DNA of 64,000 nt. It comes from Pseudomonas batumici (GTDB lineage: Bacteria; Pseudomonadota; Gammaproteobacteria; Pseudomonadales; Pseudomonadaceae). The position numbers and the translations under genes are program-made. Position 1 is the first letter of the stretch; each line of letters begins with the position of its first letter. Of the stretch, positions 56,141 through 64,000 are shown in pieces. Below the pieces are notes generated by a model that worked only from the letters and a program-made list of their open reading frames with translations, was not told the origin of the DNA and searched no databases. Location: positions 1 to 64,000 of the forward strand of contig NZ_JXDG01000018.1 in assembly GCF_000820515.1 (NCBI RefSeq), given 5' to 3'.

Positions 56141-56557
56141 TTACTGGCTGAAGGCGCCTTCGGCCAGCAGGGTTTCGATGCTGACTTCGGTGCTGGTCAT
56201 CAACTTGTGCACGGGGCAGCGGTCGGCGACTTTATGCAGTTCTTCGCGCTGGGCATCGCTGAGCGCACCCTTGAGGGTCAGCTTGACCTGCAGGCCATAC
56301 CTGCCTTTCTGTTCCTGGCTGTTGTCGCGCTTGACCTCGACTGTGACCCCGGTCAGCGGGATGCCTTTCTTCTGCGCGTAAAGCTTGAGCGTCAGGGCCT
56401 TGCACGTCCCCAGGGCAGCGTCGAAATAGTCGTGGGGTTCCGGGGCGGAGCCTTCGCCACCTGCCGCCTTGGGCACATCGGCGAACAACTGGTGATCATC
56501 GATCTGCACGCGGTGACGGAAACCTTCGCTGGATTCGGTGTTGATGGTGATGGTCAT
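56141..56557 (-). CDS. OsmC-family peroxiredoxin-like protein
   Basis: 138 residues from the ATG at 56557. Two cysteines typical of OsmC/Ohr folds are present: ALGTCKALTLKLYA and VADRCPVHKLM. The family reduces organic hydroperoxides with these thiols. It is nearer to the YhfA/OsmC group than to Ohr. It lies 59 bp upstream of the pirin gene on the same strand. Confidence 0.85.
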   Translation of the reverse strand: MTITINTESSEGFRHRVQIDDHQLFADVPKAAGGEGSAPEPHDYFDAALGTCKALTLKLYAQKKGIPLTGVTVEVKRDNSQEQKGRYGLQVKLTLKGALSDAQREELHKVADRCPVHKLMTSTEVSIETLLAEGAFSQ

Positions 56558-56678
56558 GAAAGCCTCGTGGAGAGAGTGACGGGAAAAGACCCTGAACCTT
56601 ATAGAACACTCGGCGAGGGAGGTGTTCAGCTTTTTTCGCGGTCGTGCCCGATTGTGCAGCGCGCCTCTCCCTGCGGGC

Positions 56679-56711
56679 AAAAAAAAGCCCCGAACCAGTC
56701 GGGGCTTTTTT
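56679..56711 (-). terminator. Terminator of fabAB
   Basis: AAAAAAGCCCCG and CGGGGCTTTTTT form a 12-bp stem with T runs on both strands, 22 bp past the fabB stop. The gene on its left (OsmC) runs away from it. Confidence 0.93.
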
Positions 56712-56732
56712 CATCTTGCGATCAGGCCGGGC

Positions 56733-57953
56733 TTACTTGCCCTGCCAGCGCTTCAGGACCAGGGTGGCGTTGGTGCCGCCGAAGCCGAAGCTGTTGCTCA
56801 TCACGTTGTTCAGCTCGACGTTTTCGCGGGTCTTGGTCAGGACCGGCAGGTCGGCGACTTCCGGGTCCAGCTCTTCGATGTTGGCGGAGCCGGCGATGAA
56901 CTTGCCTTCCATCATCAGCAGGCAGTAGATCGCTTCGTGAACACCGGCAGCGCCCAGGGAGTGACCGGACAGGCTCTTGGTCGAACTGATGGCCGGAGCC
57001 TTGTCGCCGAAGACTTCACGCACACCTTTCATTTCCGCGACGTCGCCGACCGGGGTCGAGGTGCCGTGGGTGTTCAGGTAGTCGATCGGGCCGTCCACGG
57101 TGGACATCGCCATCTGCATGCAACGCACGGCGCCTTCACCGCTTGGCGCGACCATGTCGTAGCCGTCGGAGGTGGCACCGTAGCCGACGATTTCGGCGTA
57201 GATCTTCGCGCCGCGGGCCAGGGCGTGTTCCAGCTCCTCGACCACCACCATGCCGCCACCGCCGGCGATGACGAAACCGTCACGCTTGGCGTCGTAGGCA
57301 CGCGAGGCCTTCTCCGGGGTTTCGTTGTACTGGGTGGAGAGGGCGCCCATGGCGTCGAACAGGAACGACTGGCTCCAGTGCTCTTCTTCACCGCCACCGG
57401 CGAAGACGATGTCCTGCTTGCCCATCTGGATCTGCTCCATGGCGGTACCGATGCAGTGAGCACTGGTGGCGCAGGCGGAGGAGATCGAGTAGTTCAGGCC
57501 CTTGATCTTGAACGGCGTGGCCAGGCACGCGGAAACGGTGCTGCCCATGGTGCGGGTCACGCGGTACGGACCGACGCGCTTCACGCCCTTTTCGCGCAGG
57601 ATATCCAGCGCTTCCATCTGGTTCAGGGTCGAGGCGCCGCCGGAGCCGGCCACCAGGCCGGTGCGCGGGTTGGACACCTGCTCTTCGCTCAGGCCGGCGT
57701 CGACGATGGCGTCTTTCATGGCCAGGTAGGCGTAAGCCGCCGCGTGGCCGACGAAGCGATAGATCTTGCGATCGATCAGTTCTTCGAGATTGAGGTCGAT
57801 GGAGCCGGAAACCTGGCTACGCAGACCCATTTCGGCATATTCCGGGTTGAAGCGGATGCCAGGGCGGCTTGCACGCAGGTTAGCGGAGACGGTCTCTTTG
57901 TCATTGCCCAGGCACGAAACGATGCCCAGACCAGTGATAACGACGCGGCGCAT
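56733..57953 (-). CDS. fabB: 3-Oxoacyl-ACP synthase I FabB
   Basis: 406 residues. The Cys-His-His triad is intact: Cys161 in SSACATSAH, His296 in NTHGTST and His331 in SGHSLGAAG. It elongates cis-3-decenoyl-ACP made by FabA, which sets unsaturated fatty-acid levels. It follows fabA after 11 bp in the usual fabAB operon. Confidence 0.98.
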   Translation of the reverse strand: MRRVVITGLGIVSCLGNDKETVSANLRASRPGIRFNPEYAEMGLRSQVSGSIDLNLEELIDRKIYRFVGHAAAYAYLAMKDAIVDAGLSEEQVSNPRTGLVAGSGGASTLNQMEALDILREKGVKRVGPYRVTRTMGSTVSACLATPFKIKGLNYSISSACATSAHCIGTAMEQIQMGKQDIVFAGGGEEEHWSQSFLFDAMGALSTQYNETPEKASRAYDAKRDGFVIAGGGGMVVVEELEHALARGAKIYAEIVGYGATSDGYDMVAPSGEGAVRCMQMAMSTVDGPIDYLNTHGTSTPVGDVAEMKGVREVFGDKAPAISSTKSLSGHSLGAAGVHEAIYCLLMMEGKFIAGSANIEELDPEVADLPVLTKTRENVELNNVMSNSFGFGGTNATLVLKRWQGK

Positions 57954-57964
57954 GCGAATAACCC

Positions 57965-58480
57965 TTAGAAGTTGTCAGTGGAGGTGAAAACGCCGACCCG
58001 GAGGCCTTCGGCGGTGTAGATCTCGCGACCGTCGACCGTCACCGAACCGTCGGCGATGGCCAGGTTCAGCTTGCCTTTGAGGACGCGCTTGATATGAATG
58101 TTGTAGGTCACTTTCTTGGCGGTCGGAAGGACCTGGCCGAAGAATTTCACTTCGCCCGAACCCAGCGCACGACCACGGCCCGGCAGACCCTGCCAGCCGA
58201 GGAAGAAACCGACCAGTTGCCACATGGCGTCGAGGCCCAGGCAGCCCGGCATCACCGGATCGCCTTCGAAATGGCAGGCGAAGAACCACAGGTCCGGATT
58301 GATATCCAGCTCGGCGACCAATTCACCTTTGCCGTACTTGCCGCCCTCTTCGCTGATATGGGTGATGCGATCCACCATCAGCATGTTCGGGGCGGGCAGT
58401 TGCGCGTTACCTGGGCCGAACAGCTCACCGCGACTGCAGCGCAGCAGGTCTTCCCGGGTAAAGGCGTTTTGTTTGGTCAT
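57965..58480 (-). CDS. fabA: 3-Hydroxydecanoyl-ACP dehydratase/isomerase FabA
   Basis: 171 residues, with His70 ([13 protein letters not shown]) and Asp84 (GLDAMWQ) in the E. coli positions and a GAGGAG ribosome-binding site. It dehydrates and isomerises 3-hydroxydecanoyl-ACP, starting unsaturated fatty-acid synthesis. A palindrome of FabR/DesT type lies 134 bp upstream. Confidence 0.98.
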   Translation of the reverse strand: MTKQNAFTREDLLRCSRGELFGPGNAQLPAPNMLMVDRITHISEEGGKYGKGELVAELDINPDLWFFACHFEGDPVMPGCLGLDAMWQLVGFFLGWQGLPGRGRALGSGEVKFFGQVLPTAKKVTYNIHIKRVLKGKLNLAIADGSVTVDGREIYTAEGLRVGVFTSTDNF

Positions 58481-58613
58481 GCGAGCTCCTCAATAGTCCC
58501 ATGCGGCAGGTGGGGCAAATCTTCCCGGCCGATCGAAGCGTTCACGCCTCGATTCGACAGCCTACTCATAGACTATTGCGTTGTGGTGAAAGTCACAGCG
58601 CCAAGGGCATGAA

Positions 58614-58629
58614 AGTACACTTGTGCACT
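58614..58629. promoter_or_regulatory. Candidate FabR/DesT-type operator upstream of fabA
   Basis: AGTACAC-TT-GTGCACT is a palindrome with one mismatch. TetR-family regulators of unsaturated fatty-acid genes (FabR in enterics, DesT in P. aeruginosa) bind palindromes of this general form, and DesT is reported to act on fabAB. Which regulator acts here is inference. Confidence 0.5.
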
Positions 58630-58716
58630 GAAATTTTTATTCAAGCCGGTTTTCCAGCTCATTCGGGTGCCTAAGACTGCCGCACTTTCGTCTTTCACGC
58701 CAGTCACACATGGTAT

Positions 58717-60612
58717 TCAAGGCAGCCAATGCTGGAGAATCTGCTGCAGATCCATGCGTTTGAAGGGCTTGGCCAGGTAGTCGTTCATCCCGGCCCGCAG
58801 GCAGTTCTCGCGGTCGCCCTGCAAGGCGTTGGCGGTCAGGGCGATGATCGGCACCTGGGCGTACTCGGGCAGTTGGCGGATTTGCCGGGTGGCTTCGTAG
58901 CCGTCGACTATCGGTAGCCGGCAGTCCATCAGGATAGCCGCGAACAGGCCTTTTTTCGCGCTGTCGATGGCCTGGGCGCCGTCGGTGGCGAGGCTGACGT
59001 CGAAACCCAGGCCGCGCAGCATGGCGTTGATGACGGTCTGGTTGACCGGGTTGTCTTCCACCAGCAGCACCTTGCGCCCTTCACCATGGTCGGCGGGCGC
59101 TGACGGCAAGGCGACCGGCTCGGCCGGATGATGCAGGGCCAGGGGGATTTCCAGGGTGAAGACCGAGCCCTGGCCCTCTTCGCTGCGGGCGTGCAGGGTG
59201 CCGCCCATGCGCTCGGCCAGGGTCCGTGCAATGGGCAGCCCCAGGCCGGTGCCGCCGTAGCGCCGGGAGATCGAACTGTCGGCCTGCTGGAAGGCATCGA
59301 ACATCAGTTCCAGGCGTTCGCTGGAAATGCCGATGCCGCTGTCGCGGACCGTGCAGGTGAACCACAGCACGTCGTCGTCCAGCGCCTGCCAGTGCGGTTC
59401 GATGCCGACGCTGCCGTGCTCGGTGAATTTCAGCGCATTGCCGATCAGGTTGACTAGGATCTGGCGGATCCGCGTCGGGTCGCCCTTGACCTGCAAGGCC
59501 TGCATGTCCGCCGGGATCTGCAGGTCCAGGCGCAGCCCGCGTTGGCTCGCGTTGTGCTGGAAAGCCTGGGCGCAGCTGTTGATCAGTTCGGCAAGGCGGA
59601 ACGGAATGTGTTCCAGCTCCAGGGCCGAACGCTCGATCCGCGAGAAGTCGAGGATATCGTTGATCACCTTGAGCAAGTGTTCGGTGGACTCCGAGGCCAG
59701 GGCCGCGTATTCGCTCTGTTCCTCGGTCATCTCGGTGGTTTCGAGCAGTTGCAGCATGCCCAGTACACCGTTCATCGGCGTGCGCAGTTCGTGGCTCATC
59801 ATGGCCAGGAAGTCCGACTTGGCATTGTTGGCCCGTTCCGCTTCCTCGCGGGTCTGGATCAACTGGGCAATGGCCTGGTGCTGTTCGCGGCTGGCCTGGT
59901 CCAGGGCGCCGGCGAGGTTGTTGATATGTCGCGACAGGGCGCCGAGCTCGGTGTCGTCCACCACCGGCAGCTGGGTCTTGTAGTCGCCCTGTTGAATCGC
60001 CTTGACCGCGTGGCCCATGGCGCTGATCGGTTGCGACAGGCTGGCCGCCAGCCGCCGGGCCAGGAGAAAGGTGAACAGCAGGGCGAACAGCGCCAGGATG
60101 CCGGCCTTGAGCAGGATTTCCTGTTGTCGTTGGCTGAAGGCGTCGTTGGACATGCCGACAATCACCCGCCCCAGATAGTCCTCGTTGGTCGCCACGCCCG
60201 CGCTGCTGTGTTCCTGCAGGAAGTCGTTGTCCAACCGAATGCGTTGCAGGCGCACCGGTGCCTGGAACAGTTTGGTCGACTGGGGCCGGGCATGCTCCAG
60301 CGCGGATTGCTCGACATACACCAGGATGTTGTTGCTGCGGTCCTGGACCTCGAGGAAGCGCACGTGGGGTGTGGCCAGGGTCGCCCGCATCAGGCTTTCC
60401 AGGACTTCGTTGTTGCCGGAAATTACCCCGTATTCGGTGGCCGGGGCCAACTGATTGGCGATCAGCTGACCGGTGCGGTCGAGTTCCTGGCGCAGGTCCT
60501 GGATCCGCACGAAGGTGAAGAAACTGATCAGCAGCAAGGTCAGCAACAGCGCGGGGCCGAGGCTGATCATCTGGGTCCGGGCGCTGATGCCCCAATACCG
60601 TCGCAGGGTCAT
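58717..60612 (-). CDS. Hybrid sensor histidine kinase, PA1611-like
   Basis: 631 residues. Membrane helices at about 18-35 and 168-186 bracket a periplasmic domain (about 40-165), then HAMP (about 187-240), HisKA with [10 protein letters not shown] (His274), HATPase with [20 protein letters not shown] and [10 protein letters not shown], and a C-terminal receiver with Asp563 in [11 protein letters not shown]. There is no Hpt domain, so phosphate must pass to a separate Hpt protein. Domain order and the place next to fabA match P. aeruginosa PA1611, which works with RetS and HptB in the Gac/Rsm network (recalled). Its ATG overlaps the upstream binding-protein stop (ATGA). Confidence 0.9.
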   Translation of the reverse strand: MTLRRYWGISARTQMISLGPALLLTLLLISFFTFVRIQDLRQELDRTGQLIANQLAPATEYGVISGNNEVLESLMRATLATPHVRFLEVQDRSNNILVYVEQSALEHARPQSTKLFQAPVRLQRIRLDNDFLQEHSSAGVATNEDYLGRVIVGMSNDAFSQRQQEILLKAGILALFALLFTFLLARRLAASLSQPISAMGHAVKAIQQGDYKTQLPVVDDTELGALSRHINNLAGALDQASREQHQAIAQLIQTREEAERANNAKSDFLAMMSHELRTPMNGVLGMLQLLETTEMTEEQSEYAALASESTEHLLKVINDILDFSRIERSALELEHIPFRLAELINSCAQAFQHNASQRGLRLDLQIPADMQALQVKGDPTRIRQILVNLIGNALKFTEHGSVGIEPHWQALDDDVLWFTCTVRDSGIGISSERLELMFDAFQQADSSISRRYGGTGLGLPIARTLAERMGGTLHARSEEGQGSVFTLEIPLALHHPAEPVALPSAPADHGEGRKVLLVEDNPVNQTVINAMLRGLGFDVSLATDGAQAIDSAKKGLFAAILMDCRLPIVDGYEATRQIRQLPEYAQVPIIALTANALQGDRENCLRAGMNDYLAKPFKRMDLQQILQHWLP

Positions 60613-61541
60613 GGGCGGGTCTCTCCTTCGGCCAGCCGGTGGGCGAGCGAGGCTTCGTCGATCGGTTCGATACCCAGGGAACGGGCGACCTGCGGGTTGC
60701 TCAGGACCTTGAACCGTTGCGGATACAGGCTGCCCGGCCAGCCGGACGGGGGCCGCTCGAGCAACTCGTCGAGGATCGCCAGCCAGTCGCTCTGGTCGCT
60801 GTAGGTGCTGGCCAGGCTGCCGGCCTTGACGAAGCCGGCGTTGGGACCGATCAGCGCCAGTTGCCGGGCATAGCTGCTGAGCAACAGGTTCTTCGCGGTC
60901 CTGGGGTTATACAGGGTCGGATCGTCCAGCCCCAGCAGGACGTCGCTGCTCTTGAGCAGGGTCTGCAGGGGGCGACTGTCGCCGGTGTCGTCCCAGCGCT
61001 GGGGGACGATCTCCAGTCCCAGGGGGCGGGCCGCCTGGTCCAGCTCGGCCAGCAGGAACTCGCTGCTGCGGGTATAGAGCACACCGATCCGGCGGGCCTG
61101 GGGCATGACCTCGCGGATCAGGCGCAACTGGCGGGGCAGGGGCGGGTCGCTCCACAGCAGGCTGAGATTGGCCGGCGGGCCGTTTTCCAGGCGCTGCATC
61201 GCTTGCAGGCGGCTGATGCGCAGGACCAGGGTCGCGGGGCCTTGTTTATCCTTCAGTCGCCAGTCGAGGCTGGGCGGGTCCAGCAGGATCAGCCGGGTGG
61301 CCGGCGGCAGTCGGTTGGGCTCGGGCATCTGCGCCAGGGGCACGAAGCGTATCCGGTCGTTCGGGCGCTGTTGCGCCAGCGCGGCGGTGAAGGCCTGGAC
61401 CCCGGGGCTGTCCTCGACGCCGGTCAACAGCACTTCGGCCGCCCGCGCCGGTAGGCTCGGCAACAGCACCAGCAGGGTCAGCCCCAGCGTCCTCAGGCAG
61501 CGGCCCCATCCGGATGTCATCCTTGACCCAAAGGTGCTCAT
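60609..61541 (-). CDS. Periplasmic ABC-type binding-protein homologue
   Basis: 310 residues (an ATG at 61520 is also possible) with a signal peptide ending near PARAAEV. It resembles the ABC_sub_bind/TrpX-type fold: [52 protein letters not shown] and [20 protein letters not shown]. No permease or ATPase is nearby. It begins 2 bp after the TonB receptor stop and overlaps the kinase gene by 4 bp. The likely role is ligand presentation to the kinase's periplasmic domain rather than transport; this is inference from gene order. Confidence 0.75.
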   Translation of the reverse strand: MSTFGSRMTSGWGRCLRTLGLTLLVLLPSLPARAAEVLLTGVEDSPGVQAFTAALAQQRPNDRIRFVPLAQMPEPNRLPPATRLILLDPPSLDWRLKDKQGPATLVLRISRLQAMQRLENGPPANLSLLWSDPPLPRQLRLIREVMPQARRIGVLYTRSSEFLLAELDQAARPLGLEIVPQRWDDTGDSRPLQTLLKSSDVLLGLDDPTLYNPRTAKNLLLSSYARQLALIGPNAGFVKAGSLASTYSDQSDWLAILDELLERPPSGWPGSLYPQRFKVLSNPQVARSLGIEPIDEASLAHRLAEGETRP

Positions 61542-61543
61542 TG

Positions 61544-63727
61544 TCAGAACTCCAGCTCTGCGCTGAAGTAGACGGCACGACGCTGGTTGTAATTGTTGTC
61601 GATCCAGGTGATGGGCTGGTCGTCGAGACGTTGCTGCAGCATCCCGGCCAGTTCCAGGCTGGCCCTGCCCAAGGGAATGCGTTTGGCGAGGCGCAGGTCG
61701 ACCCGTTCGAAGCGATATTGGTTGATGGCGTCGTCGCCATAGTAGAAGACCGAACTGGACCAGCCGGCGCCCCAGTCGCGCATCCAGCCGGCCGAGCCGC
61801 TGTTGCGCGCGGTGAAGTGCTCGTCGACCGGGTTGCTGGCCTGGACATCGACATAGGCATAGGTCAGGCGCAGGCGGTCGGCGCTGTCCAGGCGCCAGTC
61901 GAACTGGGCTTCGCTGCCGGTAAAGCGTGAGCTGTTGGCGTTGCTGGCGATGAACTGGTTGTTGCGCAGCGGCGTACTGATCATGTCGCTGATTTCGTCG
62001 TAGAACAGCTTCACGTCGAGGCTCAGGCCGATCTCGGTGAAGAAACCGTTATAGCCCAGTTCGCGCGAGCGCATGCGCTCCTTGTCCAGGTTTCCCGGGC
62101 CACGGGTCCGGACGAAATACTGGCCGCTGTTCTGACCGTAGGTAGGGGAATCCAGATTGGTGACCCGATAGCTCCAGTTGACGTTGTTCTCGAACATGTC
62201 CGGCGAGCGAATGGCTTCGGAATAGACCGCGCGCAGACCATGCCGGGGATTGATCAGGTAGTTCACCGCAAAGCGCGGGGTCAGGGAGCTGCCGGTCAGT
62301 TGCGTGTCTTCGTACATGGCGCCGCCCTGTACCAGCCAGTGTTCGCTGGCGCGCCATTCGAGCTGGCCGAACAGGCGCCAGGTGGTGTCGTCGGCGGTGC
62401 CATTGAAATAGGTCTCGGAGTCTGCCCGGTCATAACGATAGTTCATGCCGCTGACCAGGCGCAGGCCGTCCGACAGGCTTAGGGTGTCCTGCAGTTCGAG
62501 ATCGTAGCGGGTCTCGCGGGTGCTTTGGTCGATATCGCCGCAGACGGTCTGGCTGGCACCGCCGGCCCATTGGCCGAGGACCTGGTTGGCCAGCGCCTGT
62601 TCGGCGGCACTGCCCGCCGGCGGGCTGCCAGGGGAGTAACTCGTTATATTGCGTGCCAGGGTTTCGGCATAGTTGGGATTCAACTGCCACAACTGGGTCA
62701 GTTGCGGACTGAACGAGATCTTGGCATCGCAGGCGCGCCAGACCTGCTGGCGATCCCAATGCTGGGCCGAGCCCTGGATATACAGGCTGTGCTGGGGATT
62801 GAGGTCGAGGTTCCAGCGCAGCGAGCCGGCATAGTCCTTGGCGACCACGTCGGAATTGTCGCCGGCCGCGGTGATGCCGGGAAACACCGCCCTGTAGGTG
62901 TAGGGCCGCTGGTTGGTGCCGTCCTTGACGTTCAATTGCCAATCGATGCTCTGTCGTTCATCGAGCGTCTGGCTGGCCGAGAGGTTGACCCGGGTGATGC
63001 GCCGGCCGTCGCGGTAGTCCGCGCCCAGGTGGTCACTCTGGAAACCTTCGTCTTCCTGGCCGGACATCGACAGGCGCAGGTCGCCAGTCCCCCAGCCCGT
63101 GCCCTGGCTGGCGTACCAGTCATTGATGCCGCGATCGCCGCGGGTGACCTTCAGTTGCGAACCGTGGGTACTGCCCGGTGACTTGGTGAGGATGTTGACC
63201 ACAGCCATCAGCGCGTTGGCGCCGTAGCTGACGGTATTGGGGCCACGAAAGACCTCGATGCGCTCGATATCCTCCAGGGCCACCGGGATATCGCTCCAGT
63301 CCACGGTCGCCAGGCCCGCGCGATAGACCGAGCGGCCATCGATCAGGACCTGCATGCGCCGGGCGTTGGCGGCGTCGGTGCCGTGGTAGTTGATGCTGGC
63401 CTGGTTGCCGTTGGTGTAGCCGACCATCATGCCCGGCACCAGGCGCAGCAGCTCGCTGATATCCCGGGCGCCGCTGGCCTTGATCAGTTCGTTGTCGATC
63501 ACCGTCATGCTGCCGGGCACGGCGGCCGGCGATTGTTTCAGGCGGGTGGCCGTCAGCACCTCGGGCAGGGGCTGGTTTTCCAGGAACAGGTCGTCAGCCA
63601 GCAACGGGCCGCTGAACAGCAGGGCCAGGGCGACGGAGGAGCGAGCGGTGGGAGGGCCAAAAGACACGGCACAGCCTTGAGGAAAAGAATAGCCGTGCAT
63701 GTTAACCGAGCTTGGCGGCTTTGCCAT
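61544..63727 (-). CDS. TonB-dependent outer-membrane receptor
   Basis: 727 residues; the ATG at 63700 (nine codons in) is an alternative and neither start has a clear ribosome-binding site. The plug domain (about 55-180) shows ARDISELLRLVPGMMVGYTNGNQASINYHGTD, VLIDGRSVYRAGLATVDWSDIPVALEDIERIEVFRGPNTVSYGANALMAVVNILTK. The beta-barrel ends with the C-terminal phenylalanine (SAELEF) typical of outer-membrane proteins. There is no N-terminal signalling extension of the FecA type. First gene of a three-gene operon with a binding protein and a hybrid kinase. Ligand unknown. Confidence 0.87.
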   Translation of the reverse strand: MAKPPSSVNMHGYSFPQGCAVSFGPPTARSSVALALLFSGPLLADDLFLENQPLPEVLTATRLKQSPAAVPGSMTVIDNELIKASGARDISELLRLVPGMMVGYTNGNQASINYHGTDAANARRMQVLIDGRSVYRAGLATVDWSDIPVALEDIERIEVFRGPNTVSYGANALMAVVNILTKSPGSTHGSQLKVTRGDRGINDWYASQGTGWGTGDLRLSMSGQEDEGFQSDHLGADYRDGRRITRVNLSASQTLDERQSIDWQLNVKDGTNQRPYTYRAVFPGITAAGDNSDVVAKDYAGSLRWNLDLNPQHSLYIQGSAQHWDRQQVWRACDAKISFSPQLTQLWQLNPNYAETLARNITSYSPGSPPAGSAAEQALANQVLGQWAGGASQTVCGDIDQSTRETRYDLELQDTLSLSDGLRLVSGMNYRYDRADSETYFNGTADDTTWRLFGQLEWRASEHWLVQGGAMYEDTQLTGSSLTPRFAVNYLINPRHGLRAVYSEAIRSPDMFENNVNWSYRVTNLDSPTYGQNSGQYFVRTRGPGNLDKERMRSRELGYNGFFTEIGLSLDVKLFYDEISDMISTPLRNNQFIASNANSSRFTGSEAQFDWRLDSADRLRLTYAYVDVQASNPVDEHFTARNSGSAGWMRDWGAGWSSSVFYYGDDAINQYRFERVDLRLAKRIPLGRASLELAGMLQQRLDDQPITWIDNNYNQRRAVYFSAELEF

Positions 63728-63870
63728 GGCGTTTGGCCGTCATTGTATAGGTTGAATCGGTCAGGCCCCACAAGGCTCGTCCGGCCAGTGGGGGCGTATT
63801 GGGGCTGGCTGCCGATGACGGGCTCCGTATAATGCAACCATCGCCATTGGTAGGGATAGACGGGTTACAT

Positions 63871-64000
63871 ATGACTGAACAGTACCCAATCGCGGTTCTG
63901 GGTGGCGGAAGTTTCGGGACCGCCATCGCCAATCTGCTGGCCGAGAACGGCCACCGCGTGCGCCAATGGATGCGCGACCCCGAGCAGGCCGAGGCCATTC
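63871..64000 (+). CDS. gpsA: Glycerol-3-phosphate dehydrogenase GpsA, 5' part
   Basis: The first 43 residues are visible before the window ends: [23 protein letters not shown] and onward, with the [11 protein letters not shown](P)-binding loop of GpsA. It makes sn-glycerol-3-phosphate for phospholipid synthesis. A TATAAT -10 box lies at 63828-63833, 37 bp upstream of the ATG, without a clear -35. The gene is cut by the window end. Confidence 0.92.
   Translation, partial: MTEQYPIAVLGGGSFGTAIANLLAENGHRVRQWMRDPEQAEAI

Noticed and set aside
61544..63727. FecA-type signalling receptor with anti-sigma partner
   Set aside because: There is no N-terminal signalling extension and no sigma or anti-sigma gene nearby; the partner is a histidine kinase.

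Overview
The window is ordinary chromosomal DNA of a Pseudomonas of the fluorescens group, read here from gene content and style. The DNA is GC-rich, genes are tightly packed, and the gene order matches what I remember of two stretches of the P. aeruginosa chromosome. Intergenic gaps are studded with the group's GTAGGAGCCGGCTTGCTGGCGAT-type REP elements. I see no prophage, insertion sequence, integrase, CRISPR array or recognisable defence island. The window opens inside a tRNA-Asp gene and closes inside gpsA.

Layout. 1-6 kb: end of tRNA-Asp, a duplicated REP cluster, a two-gene unit for a di-haem c-type cytochrome and a catalase-like haem protein, an FKBP lipoprotein, a DUF1232 membrane protein preceded by a perfect inverted pair of DnaA boxes, and an XRE regulator overlapping a hypothetical gene. 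6-11 kb: an EAL-CBS-GGDEF signalling protein, the tail-specific protease Prc and a quinone oxidoreductase. 11-18 kb: a HAD phosphatase, an ABC importer with an embedded alkaline-phosphatase-superfamily hydrolase, and a divergent GntR/UTRA repressor with two candidate operators; this looks like a phosphonate or phosphoester uptake locus of unknown substrate. 18-25 kb: an MscS-type channel, a 58-residue membrane protein, apeB, rluA and minCDE. 25-36 kb: envelope genes (LpxL-type acyltransferase, patatin, alpha/beta hydrolase plus MlaA-like protein, GH17 membrane glucanosyltransferase), a glycine-betaine binding protein and the acetate permease pair yjcH-actP.

36-49 kb is the TCA-cycle block: gltA divergent from sdhCDAB-sucAB-lpd-sucCD. 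It encodes citrate synthase, succinate dehydrogenase, 2-oxoglutarate dehydrogenase and succinyl-CoA synthetase. Sigma-70 promoters are visible for gltA and sdhC, and structured leaders precede sucA and sucC. 49-56.6 kb: brnQ, a small lipoprotein, paired hotdog thioesterases, htpG with a textbook heat-shock promoter, a dienelactone hydrolase, a pirin and an OsmC protein. 56.7-64 kb: fabAB with a FabR/DesT-like palindrome, a three-gene TonB receptor / periplasmic binding protein / hybrid kinase operon, and the start of gpsA.

Nothing here is an obvious new defence or mobile system. The most promising leads are the receptor-binding protein-kinase operon, the DnaA-box pair, REP elements whose inner hairpins show compensatory base changes, the phosphatase-linked ABC locus, the haem-protein pair, and a five-codon leader with an A8 run just before sdhC.
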